Origin: Chrysochromulina tobinii
Lineage: Eukaryota; Haptophyta; Prymnesiales; Chrysochromulinaceae
Length of the DNA stretch: 45,557 nucleotides
Reading direction: 5' to 3'
Assembly (NCBI GenBank): GCA_001275005.1
Contig: JWZX01002916.1
Span: 1 to 45,557 of the forward strand
Shown: positions 29,101 through 39,100 of the stretch, one piece after another
How the letters are laid out: each line of letters begins with the position of its first letter
How positions within the stretch are numbered: the stretch's first letter is position 1
Made by a program: the position numbers and the translations under genes
The notes under the pieces: generated by a model
The model's database searches: none
The model's input: the letters and a program-made list of their open reading frames with translations, nothing else
Told to the model about the DNA's origin: nothing

Positions 29101-31578
29101 CGGACAGGAGCGCGGCGGCGTCCTTGATCGTCGGCTTGCCCTTGAGCTCCGCGTCCAGGCGCACCGCCCACGCGCGCGCCGTCTCGAGCTTGGCGACCAG
29201 CAACTTGGTCGTCTCGGCCGGCATCGTGCCACTCTTGCCGACGAGCTCCTCGAGGTCCTCGATCGTCGCGGGGCCCTCGAGCGCGAGCGCCGCCTGGCCG
29301 CGCCACGCATCCCCCGCTTGCTGATCGGAGACCAGCTTGACCTCGGGCAGCTCGATGCCCTTGGCCCTGGCCTCCTTGACGAGCGCCATGAGCTCCTGCA
29401 TCACATCCATTGTCGAATTGTGAGCGGTCATCAGTGGTCATCAGTGGTCATCAGTGGTCATCAGTGGTCATCAGCGGTCATCAGCGGTCATCAGCGGTCA
29501 TCAGCGGTCATCAGCGGTCATCAGTTGCACTCACCTGCCACTCGGCATTCGACTCCATCGCCGCCTTGGCGCGCTGCAGCCAGCCACGTACGGTGCCCAG
29601 CCGGCCGTCAAGCACCTCCTGCTCGGCAAGGTTGAGGTTGAGCTCCTCAGCACCAGTACTCAGCTCGTCGAGCAGCTTGAGCACCGTCGGCGTCACTGGG
29701 ACGGGCGGCACCAGCAGCGCCCGCGCATCCTCGGACCACTTGCGCGCCATGTCGAGACGGTCGCGCACCTGTGGGGAGGGGAGAGGGCGTCGTGGTGAGC
29801 ACTTGCATGCCCTCCCGCGCCATGTCGAGACGGTCGCGCACCTGGGTGATCTCGACCGCGTCAAGGCGCAGCGTGGCTGCCTCACCGAGCAGCCCCTCGA
29901 CGACGGCGACCGAAAGGCGAGCGCCTGAGGCTTTGCGAGACGACGTCCGCCGGAGCAGCTCATTGTTGACCGTCGTCATCCACTTTTTGCACGCCGCCGT
30001 GCGATCGCGCAGCACGTCGGCCTCGGGCACCTTGATCCGCAGAGCCTCGGCCTCGCGCTGCAGGTCCTGCAGCTCGCGCAGCTCGCAGCTCGCCTTGAGC
30101 ATCACTTCGCGCGTGCCAGCGAGCCAGGCGTCGACGCGCCGCAGTCGGCCGCGCACCTCTTCGACCTCGGCCAGCCGCAGAGGAATGCGCTCCCCCTCAG
30201 CCAGCAGCGCCTGCAGGCCCTCCGTCGTCTGCGGGCGGGCGAGCTGCTCGGCACAGCGCGCCTGCCACGACGCGCCGTGCTGGAGCGCCTCACTGAGCAT
30301 CGCGAGGCGCCCCGTCGAGCCCGTCGAGCCGAGGTACTTTAGGATGTGGCGGTTGAGGTCCGCCCCTCGGTCGGGCAGGCCATGCGCTTCACGCAGCTGC
30401 TTCACACTTCGACCAAGCTTGTGCGCCGCCGCGCCGTCGTGCACGAGCTTCTCGAGCTCCTTGATCTTGAGCACCGCGCCACCGCGAGATTGAGATTGAG
30501 ATTGAGATCTCAACGACCCTTGGGGCTCGTCGTCCGGCGCAGCCGGCGCCGCGCCGGCGCCGGCGCCGGGCTCCGCGGCAGAAGGCTGAGCCGCGCCCGC
30601 TTGCGCGTCTTGGCTGCTCCCGAGGAGCGCGTCCACTTGCGCGCTCCACTCGCTCACCGCCACGCGCACCGCCTCGGCCTGCTGTCGCTCGTGCGTCTCG
30701 AGCAGCGCGGCCGCGGCCGCCTCGTCCTCGCTGCCGCGGCCGAGCGCGGCGAGCGAGGTGGGCAGCGTGCCACTGACCGCGTCGGCGATGCCAGGCGCGA
30801 GCACGTTGGGGAGGAGCAGAAAGGCAGAGGCGTGCGCGGCGCCCACCACCGCGAGCAGCGCCTCGCCAGCCGCGTGCCCGAGTGCCTGCAGCTGCGCCGC
30901 CGACTCGTCCGGCAGCGCGCCCAACCACTGCTTGGCAAGGAGCAGGGCCGCCTTGGCCCTGGGCAGCGAGTAGCCACTCAGGTGCAGGTGCGTCATCAGG
31001 TACTCGGCGAAGAAGGCGTCGGACAGCGTCGCGCTCTCCACCAGCCGGTGTGCGAAAGCGAGCAGCTCGCACAGCGCCTCTTCGGCACAGCCTTCGGGCA
31101 CCCAAGCAAGAGAGCCCGCGCCGACGGCCAGGGGCTTCTCGGCCGGGTCGCGCTCCGCGCGAAGCATCGTGGGCGCGATCTGGTACTTGGTCGCGTCGAC
31201 GCGCGCGGGCTTACGCGGCATGCCACGCTCCGCGTTCTCGTGGCTCTGGTTGGCCTCGGCGAGGAGCTCCGCTTCCGTCTTCTTCTTACGCTTACCTTGA
31301 CTGTGCGCCGGGCAGGCCCACTCGCCCTCGGGCGCCACGTCGAGCGGCGGGTCGACGCAGTGCAGGTGGTACGAGCGGTCGCACCGATCACACAGGATCA
31401 GCTCGCCACTCGAGCCGCACTTGAAGCAAAAGTCGTCGTTCGTGTCCTCGGGCTCGTCAGCTGGCGGCGCGGCCGGCAGGCTGGAGGAGGAGGAGGAGCC
31501 GCCACCCTTGCCCGACGACGGTTTGCTGCCACTGTCCCATGCCGATGCTGCGATGGGGAGCACGCAGCGCGTCAGCAC
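23175..31578 (-). CDS. PHD / PLU-1 repeat chromatin protein (KDM5-like without JmjC), 5' end incomplete
   Basis: Exons 31578-29842, 29768-29535, 29395-28052, 27947-27578, 27364-27120, 26997-25831, 25742-23868 and 23753-23175; about 2,516 residues. PHD finger 1 near residue 50: DDFCFKCGSSGELILCDRCD then SYHLHCVDPP. A long helical region of PLU-1-like repeats follows, with recurring L..LL.EG..I.L.L.EV..VR.RL..A..W patterns (ALLAEGERIPLRLAEVEEVR). PHD finger 2 is EAIYCVCRQPWGSSGVTMIE CEGCQGWYHITCLG across an intron. More PLU-1-like helices, Ala/Pro low complexity, and a Tudor/chromo-barrel-like end (VGMRLRIYYNEEGVPVPYGG to WVTDEDEWEW) follow. The order PHD, PLU-1, PHD recalls KDM5, but no JmjN, ARID or JmjC motif is visible. 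No ATG opens this frame at 31578, so a first coding exon lies upstream, probably within 31579-31900. Role: nuclear histone reader, inferred. Confidence 0.83.
23754..23867 (-). other. Introner-like intron 7 (114 nt) of the PHD/PLU-1 gene
   Basis: AAG|GTACTCCTCGACGGCTTCTC to TTCACAG|GTGCTTCTTGACGGCTACTC: the first 21 nt copy the next exon's start with four changes. It contains two cores CGCTCACCACGGCGCC. The join gives RGLK-VLLDGYSKREW. Confidence 0.9.
24055..24180. repeat. Three exonic copies of the introner core
   Basis: On the minus strand GGCGCTCACCACGGCGCTCC at 24055-24074, near 24132-24149, and a GCTCATCACGGCGCC copy at 24165-24180 lie within coding sequence and encode AHHGA. The same 15-nt core is the hallmark of the shared intron module. 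Confidence 0.6.
24272..24375. repeat. Coding repeat encoding GAPNTTPx
   Basis: Four or five units of 24 nt (GGCGTCGTATTGGGCGCCCC plus four bases on the plus strand) encode GAPNTTPL/GAPNTTPF in the PHD/PLU-1 protein. Confidence 0.8.
24895..25080. repeat. Coding repeat encoding GSAVP/GSAVL
   Basis: Runs of the 15-nt unit GGGACGGCGCTGCCC or CAGGACGGCGCTGCC, in two blocks near 24898-24945 and 25005-25065, separated by a duplicated segment encoding GSQQVPLPP. Confidence 0.8.
25743..25830 (-). other. Introner-like intron 6 (88 nt), exon-start copy plus 45-nt module
   Basis: Begins with about 35 nt identical to the start of the next exon (GTGGTCGCGTGGGGGCGGCA...). It ends with the 45-nt module (plus strand 25743-25787) identical to 21567-21611 in the glucosidase II beta-like gene. 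The join gives YSAK-VVAWGRQAHTLLDGC. Confidence 0.93.
26998..27119 (-). other. Intron 5 (122 nt) with 27-nt exon-start copy
   Basis: Begins GTGCGCCGCCAGGAGGCCGA, copying GTGCGCATCGAGGAGGCTGA of the next exon. The interior is TGCATGC/TTTGCATGCA repeats and the end is CCCTCATCAG. The join gives VAKLR-VRIEEAELL. Confidence 0.9.
27365..27577 (-). other. Intron 4 (213 nt) inside PHD finger 2, exon-end copies
   Basis: TCGTCCG|GTGCGTGCC to GGTTCGTCAG|GCGTCACC. The exon tail CCTTGGGGTTCGTCC is repeated about three times inside, within a unit of about 65 nt. The join restores CRQPWGSSG-VTMIECEGCQ. Confidence 0.88.
27948..28051 (-). other. Intron 3 (104 nt) of two GT...AG units
   Basis: Units 28051-27990 and 27989-27948 both end GATTGCCTCCCTCATCAG. 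The start GTAGCGCTCGCCGAGACG copies the next exon's GTGGCGCTCGCCGAGATG. The join gives TDK-VALAEMREL. Confidence 0.9.
29396..29534 (-). other. Intron 2 (139 nt), CTGATGACCG/A repeats
   Basis: GTGGCAG|GTGAGTGC to GTGATGCAG|GAGCTC. Ten units of ACTGATGACC/GCTGATGACC fill it. The join gives NAEWQ-ELMALVKE. Confidence 0.85.
29769..29841 (-). other. Introner-like intron 1 (73 nt), 26-nt exon-start copy plus module
   Basis: Begins GTGCGCGACCGTCTCGACAT, matching the next exon's first 26 nt exactly, then the shared module with one variant (CACGACGCCC), ending CCCCACAG. The join gives EITQ-VRDRLDMARK. Confidence 0.93.
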
Positions 31579-31951
31579 GCTCGATGGTCAGGCGAATACG
31601 CAGGGAGAACGCGCCGCGGGGCTGTGGCTGTGCCTGGCGGCGCTCGCGGGCTGGACAGAGAGAGGAATGGTTGGTGCCACGCGCACCCTGGATGGCTTTC
31701 GCGGCGAAGTCATCGTCACCGCTGAACCCACGGTATGGTACCAGCCTGGCACAGGTAGGATAAGCCAGGCCATTGGTGGCCATCCTTCGCCGTGCGGAGG
31801 AAAAGAAGAGTTGCGGCGAGAGCGCTCCGCTCGGAGCGAAACACGCGCCGACGCCGCCCAGTCGCCTTCGTGTGCGCGCCGCCGCCGTCGGGTCGTCCAT
31901 CGGGACGCCGTCGCCTGTGTCCTCCGACGGTGCCCTTTGCTTTCACTAACC
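31579..31951. promoter_or_regulatory. Divergent region, PHD/PLU-1 gene and NDC1
   Basis: Both genes fire outward from here. The first coding exon of the PHD/PLU-1 gene probably lies inside; CCCATCGCAG at about 31564 (minus) is a possible acceptor. The ATG at 31900 (minus) opens a long frame but in another phase. Confidence 0.4.
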
Positions 31952-34176
31952 ATGCCCCCCACGGACGACGAGTTGCTCGCAAGCAACCCGGATGCAGCCA
32001 TGTTAATCGCAGCCGGCGCGCCACGCAAGGAGGTCCTCCAGAACCTTCGCATGACCGCTGAGACGTCTGGTCCACTCAAAGGCGTGATCATGCGCGCCGA
32101 CCGCTCGCGCTTCGCCTCGTCGGTGCTCCCGCTCGGTGCCTTCCACATCTCCGCCGTCGCGGCGCTCGGCATGCCGCTCGCCGACGGCGCTCTCGGTCTG
32201 CTGCTGCTGCTGCTGTTGCTCGTCGTGCACCGCATGCTCTGGGTGCGCCTGGTGCCGCCGATGGTCTTGGCGGCCGAGCCTCCGCCGCTCCTTGGGGCGC
32301 CGACGTCGCTCTCCACCGCAGTCTTCCTCGCCGCCGCCTCGCTCGCAGTCTCGCTGCTCTCCCCTGCGGGCTCCATCATCGGTGGCAGCATGAGCGCCGT
32401 GCTCGCCGCTTGCGCCGTCACCGCGGCCGTCGTCGCCTCGGGCCAGCCTACCGACCAAGCTGCCGCCACCTCAGCCCCATCGCTGCTGCCGCCCCTCGTC
32501 CCCGCGCTGCCTTCGTGGCTCGTGCGCGGCGCGGGCGCGCTCATCGTCACTCTCGTCGCGTCACTCTCGTCCCTAGGCTACCACGGCGTGATACGCGCGA
32601 GCTGCCCCGCCGCTGCCGCCACGAGCCCGTGCGCCGCCGCGGCGTCGCACACGCCTCTCGTGGCCGCATGGGCCATGCTCGTCGGCCTCGTCGTCGCGCT
32701 CGAGCACTCGCTCGAGCGCGCCGAGGGGCCGCAACCGCCACCGAGCCGCTCGGATCGCTCGGATCGGGCTGACTTGCGGTTGCTCACTATGTACCAGCCC
32801 GGACCGGCGGTGCTTCCGAGCCGATCGGACGCGTGGCCGCTCATCGGGCAACAGCTGTGGCTGCGGCTTCGGCCGCTGCTTCCCGCGGCCCTCTCCGGTG
32901 CAGCGGCACGCGCTTGCCAGCTGGCGATCGGGGCGACGCTTGCGGCGTGGCTCGCGCCGTCGGCGGTTGACTCGCTAGGCGCTCTCGCTCTCGCGCTCAG
33001 CGGCGGCTGCACGCCCTGCGCCGCACCGGCGGCCGAGGAGCTCTCCATGGGCGACGCGCCGGGCAGCGAGGCGGCCGCGTCCGCCGCGTCCGCCGCGTCC
33101 GCCGCGTCCGCCGCTGGCCTCGGGCTTTGGTTCTCGATGCTGCTGCGCAGCTGGGCCTTCGTCGCCTCATGCCGGCTCGGATTCAGCGCCGTGCACGTGG
33201 CGTACACGCAGCCACTTGATTTCCGACGTGCCTCGGCGTCTCCGCTCGGCGACGAGAAGGTCCTCATGGCGGCCATGGCCAAGGAGGCGCCGCCCCTCAC
33301 GCAGCACCTCGCCTACCTAGACGCGGTCACTCTCGCTCGACACGAGCCCGCGCGACGCCAAGCGCTCTTCTTGTTCAATGGGGGCGCCGCGTGGCACGGC
33401 TTCCTCGAGCTCCTTCTCAAGCCCATCGACGTGATGGCGGCTAATCTGAAGGCGCGCAAGGCCCGCGCAGTTCAAGAAAAGGCGCGCGCTCCAAACGGCA
33501 CCTCCATTCACACCTCCATGCACACCTCCATGCACGCCTCCGCCCTTCCGAAAGGCTCGCTGCCCCTGCTTGCAAGTGCTCACCACGGCGCCCGCCCCAC
33601 CCTCTCCCCCCACAGGCCGCCGTTCCCAAAGGCTCGCTGCCCCTCGCTCTGCGACGTCTGACCGCGCGGCTAACCGCCATGCGTGCGGCGATGGACGAGC
33701 AGGCGGCACGGAGCTTGATCCTTGGCTCGACGCAGCTCGTCGTGTGGGCCGCTGAGGCCTCGAGCTGCCTGCTCGCCGCCGCGTTGATAGAGGACCAGGC
33801 GGGCGTCGTGCACAAGAAGGGATCGCTCAGAACGGCGCTTGCCTCGCTCGCGAGCTGCCTGCAAGCTCTGGAGGCGTTCACGGCGGGCGGCGGCGCGCCA
33901 CTCGGCGGCGCGCGCACGCGCCAGCCCGCCGCGCAGCAGGCCATCGCGCTGCGTGTAGGCGAACGCAGCGGACCCGCGCAAGACCGCGCTCAGAACGACG
34001 CTCATCGAGCGGAGGCCGTCAAGGGTGCAATCAGCCGCGCGCTCTTTCTGCTCATGCAGACGTATGGCTACCGCGCCATCGCCATCGAGGCGGCGCACTT
34101 GCCCGAGGAGCAGAGGCAGCGGCTCCAGGCATTCTTGCGCGAAGCGGGTATGCTGATCATAAATCATCATCCCTAA
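31952..34176 (+). CDS. NDC1: Transmembrane nucleoporin NDC1
   Basis: Exons 31952-33481 and 33616-34176, 696 residues (human protein about 674). The N-terminal half has about six hydrophobic spans, e.g. VLPLGAFHISAVAALGM, LGLLLLLLLLVVH and WLVRGAGALIVTLVASL. The C-terminal half carries the family blocks LTQHLAYLDAVTLARHEPAR RQALF, then AWHGFLELLLKPIDVM, and after the intron AALIEDQAGVVHKKGSLRTA LASL. Known role: anchors nuclear pore complexes in the nuclear envelope. Recognition rests on topology plus these blocks; sequence is strongly diverged and Ala-rich. The intron has a GC donor. It is divergent from the PHD/PLU-1 gene. Confidence 0.82.
33482..33615 (+). other. GC-AG introner-like intron (134 nt) of NDC1
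   Basis: AAAAG|GCGCGCGCTCC to CCCCCCACAG|GCCGCC. Two copies of the next exon's start lie inside: a weak one at 33482 and a strong one at about 33536-33568 (AAAGGCTCGCTGCCCCT). The shared module follows at 33568-33615. The join gives RAVQEK-AAVPKGSLP. Confidence 0.82.
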
Positions 34177-34403
34177 CGTGTGATGCACGGAGAAGTGATT
34201 ATGTGTGGGGCGCGCAAACTGGGTCAGGGAGGCACGCTCAACGGACGAGCAAATTGTTAAGGGGAGGAGAGATAGAGGGCTTCTCATTCAACCTTGTTTG
34301 GGTCAACATTGGACTCCTTTTATGGTACAGATGTGGCAAATTTCCTAATCCAGCGACAAAAATCAACTCCTTCTGCTATTCGCACGAACAAAAACTGCTC
34401 GAA
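34177..34403. other. Intergenic, AT-richer than surroundings
   Basis: 3' flank of NDC1 and leader of the small zinc-finger gene. No gene seen. Confidence 0.4.
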
Positions 34404-34733
34404 ATGCTGTCGACGCACGTCCCCAACGCCATGTCAACGACTCGTCTGCGAATTTGCAGTAGCTGCTCCAAGTCACTGAAGAGCGGCTCGGCGGTCCTGA
34501 TGGCTCTCGATCAGCCGTTCTGCTCCGAGCGCTGCCGATCTGAGTTCGTGTTCACGCAGGCTACTCCTAACTCGGAACCGTATACTCGAGCATACAGACA
34601 GCGAAGCGAAGGACAGGGCGTGTTCATTTCGGATCCAAAGCGCTCGAAGGATTCGCCTCAAAGCCCTCGAGAGTTCATCCAATTGTATCCAGTCACTCAG
34701 CCAAGATGGAGCGAAAGCTCGCTTGCCACATAG
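34404..34733 (+). CDS. Small FLZ-type zinc-finger protein
   Basis: 109 residues from ATG 34404 (or MSTTRL at 34434). The centre reads RICSSCSKSLKSGSAVLMAL DQPFCSERCRSEFVF, close to the FLZ pattern C-x2-C-x(17-19)-[FYW]CS-x2-C-R known from plant FLZ proteins, which bind SnRK1 kinase. The remainder is Ser/Pro/Arg-rich and probably disordered. The role is inferred only from the finger; another treble-clef family (TRASH-like) is possible. Confidence 0.6.
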   Translation: MLSTHVPNAMSTTRLRICSSCSKSLKSGSAVLMALDQPFCSERCRSEFVFTQATPNSEPYTRAYRQRSEGQGVFISDPKRSKDSPQSPREFIQLYPVTQPRWSESSLAT

Positions 34734-35322
34734 TCACTCACAGCTTCAATGGCAGCGCAGCTGTGCGGTGACCACACTGCGTGAATGTGCAGACAAAGGC
34801 CGTTATCTGCATAGACTGTGTGTGGCACGCCGTCCTCGGCCATGTCTGAGACTGTGGCAGTCTGTCGCACGGTATGTCCGTCTCTCTCGGCGGCATGCTT
34901 GTGGCGGTTGCCGGTTGGGTATAGGACTCATAGGTCTGGCGTCTGGCGCATGCGCGCCCCGTTAACGGCGCGCTGTCAAGGAATGGCGGATTGTGGACTA
35001 ATCCCGAGATCCTCAACGTTACGTTTCATAACTACACACGTGCGTACGTGACTTCTGACTACCGGCTGCGACGCTTACTGTCGCTTCTCGATTGATACAC
35101 TTCCGCCCCGGGGCGGGGGCTACGTGCTGTGTGTCGCCTGTCCGCTTCCCACTCCGCTTATTCGCATGCTCGGAGATAGACGAGAAAGAAGAAGGAAGTA
35201 CCCGAGGCGCCACCCGCTGCCGGGGCGAGCGCGGGCGCCGCGAATACGGCACGATGAGGGATCAAGTGGGCCAGTCCAGCCTAGTCCGTGAGCTCCGCTC
35301 GCCCATACCGTTCAAGCTGCTC
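34734..35322. other. Gene-free stretch
   Basis: Nothing coding is supported on either strand. It probably holds the 3' flanks of the FLZ-type gene and of MBF1, which converge here. Confidence 0.5.
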
Positions 35323-35796
35323 TCACTTCTTTGGCGCGCGTGGCAGCTTGGCGCCCAGCTCTCGCTCCATCTTAGCGATGAGGGCATTGTTGGGGATCGC
35401 CTTGCCCGACTCATACTCTTGAACCGTCTTCACGTCGGTCATGAGCTTCTGCGCTAGATCCTTTTGCGACATACCCTTTGCGTTGCGCGCCTGCATGATC
35501 GCCTTCTTGAGGTCAGCGCTGACCGTTTGGTCTGTGGCGGGTGGGCATTCGGCGGATGTGAGCTCGGCATTGCGCACGGGGCGGAGAGGGAGCACCGCTT
35601 CGAGAACAAGCCGAGGCTTACGCTTGAGCTCCTCGGTCTCATCCTCAAGCTGCTGGTTGGTCTTGCCTGCGACCTTGGACATTGATGGACCCGGGCCCGC
35701 CGGGGCACCATCCGGGCCGCGGGCGGACTGCGGACGGGCAGAAGTTGGCCGGCTGCTAAACACGACGTTGGCACCCCAGTCCTGCGGCGTGCGCAT
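35323..35796 (-). CDS. MBF1: Multiprotein bridging factor 1 (MBF1)
   Basis: ATG 35796 starts MRTPQDWGANVVF, like the MBF1 N-terminus. The core is the Cro/C1-type helix-turn-helix: SADLKKAIMQARNAKGMSQK DLAQKLMTDVKTVQEYESGK AIPNNALIAKMERELG, ending LPRAPKK. Known role: transcriptional coactivator linking bZIP factors to TBP. The open frame is 157 residues, but 35532-35621 has clean splice sites (GTAAGC...CCACAG), is 3n long and, once removed, restores the canonical ETEELKHQTVSADLKK; the spliced protein is 127 residues. It is divergent from the EF-hand/SFI1-like gene. Confidence 0.92.
   Translation of the reverse strand: MRTPQDWGANVVFSSRPTSARPQSARGPDGAPAGPGPSMSKVAGKTNQQLEDETEELKRKPRLVLEAVLPLRPVRNAELTSAECPPATDQTVSADLKKAIMQARNAKGMSQKDLAQKLMTDVKTVQEYESGKAIPNNALIAKMERELGAKLPRAPKK
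35532..35621 (-). other. Stop-free 90-nt intron of MBF1
   Basis: CTCAAGC|GTAAGCCTCGG to CGCCACAG|ACCAAACG. Retention would add 30 residues between EELK and TVSADLKK, where the MBF1 family has none. Confidence 0.8.
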
Positions 35797-36154
35797 CCGG
35801 GTGAGGAAAGTGGGGACCGCGAGGCGCGTGGAAGTGGCCCGGGAGCGGTGATTCGCGTGGGTGGGGCACGCGCGATGATGGGACTGCGGGGCGATAGCAA
35901 TCATGCGGCGTCCCACCTGACCAGCCATCTCTCCGCGCGACGGCATCAGTGCGTGCTTTCTTCCAGCGGCGCGTGCTTTCTGATCAAGATCCGGCAGACG
36001 CCTCGGGACGCTTTTTCAGTGTGAACGTGAACGTACATGTAGTAGAACACGCAGGGCCATCGGAAAAACTCTTCGCGTCATTTGGCCATTTCCGACGCTG
36101 CGAGCAAAAGTCGATCAACACCCACCCGCTTTTGCACGTTCGAGCATCTTCGAG
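35797..36154. promoter_or_regulatory. Divergent region, MBF1 and EF-hand/SFI1-like gene
   Basis: About 360 bp between divergent starts. The MBF1 frame stays open upstream to 35946 without similarity. No motif stands out. Confidence 0.4.
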
Positions 36155-39100
36155 ATGCCGGCGGCGCGGGTCGGCATCAGCACCCGCGAGCATCACGGCT
36201 CGGATGCGAGCCCAGCGCCGCCCAAGAAGCAGCAGATGACCGACCTCACGCTCTGCTTCAGCCTTTGCTCGCTCTTTGACTTCGACAAGTCCGGCATGGT
36301 CACGCAAGAGGACTGGATCCGTGGCATGCAATGCCTCATGCTCGACGATCTGGGCAACGACCCGAAGATGTGGGCCAAAATGACCGAGATGCATGGCGTC
36401 CGCGACGGCGGCAAGGCCATGGTCGACGTGAACCGCCTCGCAGACATCGTGCCCATCGACCCTCGAGTGGCGGTGCTGCTCAATGCCGTCGTCAAGGGTC
36501 TAGTGGGCATGCGCGACTTTGTCGAGCGCTCATTCCGTAAGGAGACCAAGGAGGCGGAGGTGAAGCAATCGCGTGCGCTGATCAACATCCGCCGGCGCAT
36601 CATGCATCCCGTGCTCCATGCATGGAAAACGTACGTCACGCAAAACAAGAACCTGCTCCGAAAGAGCGCCGGCCAGGGACTGTTTTACAAGCAGCACAAG
36701 GCGTTTCGGCAGTGGAAGTACGCGCGTGAACTCTGCATCGAGGAGAGGCTCGAGGCGCGTCGGCAGGCGCGCCAGAACAAGAAGCTCGCCGCCGCCGCCG
36801 GCCGTTTCATGAACGCTAAGATGTCGATTGCATGGAACTCGTGGAAGGCGATGTATGTCGAGCGCAGAAAGATGCTCAAGATCTTCGGGAAGCTCAAGTA
36901 TCGGGCGGCCAGCTTGGCGTGGAACTCGTGCGTGGAACTCGTGCCGCCCCGCCGCGCCCGCGCCCGCGCTCACTACAGCGCCTCTACGCGCCTACGCCCA
37001 ATACAGCGCCTCTCACGCGCCTCCGCGCGCGCGCAGTCTCTGTTGCCTCGCCCCGCGTCCTGTGCTGTGCACGCCCCGCTCCTGCCATGGGAATGCTCTC
37101 GACCCTCTACCAGGGTGTAACCTGAGGGACAGAGTAGAGAGCTGTCACCCTCCATGGAGCCATGGGAATGCTCTCTACTCTGCGCTCGCACCCTCCTGCG
37201 GCGGACTACTCTGGGAATGCTCTCTGCACTGCCCTCACCTCCTCCGGCTCGCCACGGCCTGCATGCAAGTGCTCACCACGGCGCCCATGTGCTCGCCACG
37301 GCCCTGCCCTCGTTGCAGATGGCTCGAATTGCTCGCCGAACGCGACCGCATGAAGCGCTTCTTCCGGCGACTGATGAACATGGAGCTCGCTCGTAGCTTT
37401 TCAAGCTGGCTCTCTCACCTCGACGACCTCGCCGAGCAGGCGCGACTGATTGGCTCTGATTGCGTCTGATTGCGTCTGATTGCGTCTGATTGCGTCTGAT
37501 TGCGTCTCTGAGTGCATGCTGACGACCTTGCGCGAGGAGCGAGCCAAATCGAGCGCGACGCTGTGATCGCCTCTGAGTGCTTCTAATTGCCTCTGAGTGC
37601 TTCTAATTGCCTCTAATTGCTTCTAATTGCCTCTAATTGCTTCTAATTGCCTCTAATTGCCTCTCATTAGGCGCGCGAGGAGCGTTCCAAATCGAGCGTG
37701 GTGCGCCGCTTCCTACTCAAGGACGTGGGGCGGGCGCTCAACCACTGGACGGGGCTGTGGCGCGAGAGGCAGCGCTTCAAGCTCATCGGCCGCCGGATGG
37801 GCTTCGACGGCGGCCTCTCGCGTGCCTGGCGCCAGTGGGAGTACCAAGCCGCGGACGATCAGAGGCGCAAGGGGATCATCGGCCGCTTCGCCAACGTGGG
37901 CCTCACGCGAGCGCTCAATCGATGGCTCGAGTCGCTGGAGGAGCGGCGGCTGATGCGCCATTTCCTCAAGCGCGCGATGAACGGTGGGCTCGCGCGCGCG
38001 TTGACGAGCTGGTACGAGACGATGCATCAAGGTGCGTTGCCGCCGCCCCTTGGGCTCCGCACCCGTCTGGAAGGGGTGCCACCTCCGTCTGGAAGGGGTG
38101 CCTCCTCGAAGGTCTGGAAGGGGCCTCCTCGAAGGTCTGGAAGGGGTGCCTCCTCGAAGGTCTGGAAGGGGTGCCTCCTCGAAGGTCTGGAAGGGGCCTC
38201 CTCGAAGGTCTGGAAGGGGCCTCCTCGAAGGTCTGGAAGGGGTGCCTCCTCGAAGGTCTGGAAGGGGCCTCCTCCGATCCTCATTCATTCGACCGTCCGC
38301 GCGCGCCGCCGCTTGTCGTGCCCGCTCACGCCCTCCACGCACCGCCCCTCTCCCCGTCTTCTCCCCGCCCCGCACAGCCAAAAAAGACCATGCGCGACTC
38401 GCGCGCTTCGGCGCCAAGTTCCTCAAGCTCAGAGAGTTGCGCGCTTGGAACTGCTGGCTCGGCCTGCTCGAGGAGCGCGCTCGCCTGAAGGTGGTGGCGC
38501 GGCGCATGATGCAGGTCGGGGTAGTGAGGGCCATCAACCAGTGGTGTGCGTACCTCGACGGGCAGGAAAGGTGAGCGTCGCGTGTTCCTCTGCCCTCGGT
38601 TCCTCCCTCTGTGTGGTGCTCATCCTCTCTCTCTCCCTCTGTGCGGTGCTCGCCGCCGCCTGTCTCGTTGTCGCGTAGGCTACGCGGCCTCGCCACCCGC
38701 TTCACCAACTCGCCGACGGTCAAGGCGTTCAACTCATGGGTGGCGGTGCTCGGAGAGCTGCGCAAGCTGCGCGGCCTCTTCGGGCGCGCCCTCGACGGTC
38801 GGCTCTCGCGCGCCTTCAACCAATGGCTCAACTCGAACTACTCAATCAATCAGCTCGCCAAGTTTGGCGCGCGCATGGCGAATGCCGTCGCCCTACGCGC
38901 CTGGAATCAGTGGATCCACGTCTGCGCCGAAATAGGTCGGTTACGTGTCTTTGGCCGACGCATGCTCATGCAGGCGGCGAGCAAGGCCATCAACACATGG
39001 GTCGAGTTCGTCGACGAGCAGGCGCGCCTTCGTCGCTTTGGGCTGCGGCTACTCCACAGGAACGTCATCAAGGCGCTCAACACATGGGAGGTCGAGGCGG

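Noticed and set aside
31457-31900. Minus-strand ATG frame at 31900 as the first exon of the PHD/PLU-1 gene
   Set aside because: It is in a different phase from the PHD exon, and no clear donor joins them; left unresolved.
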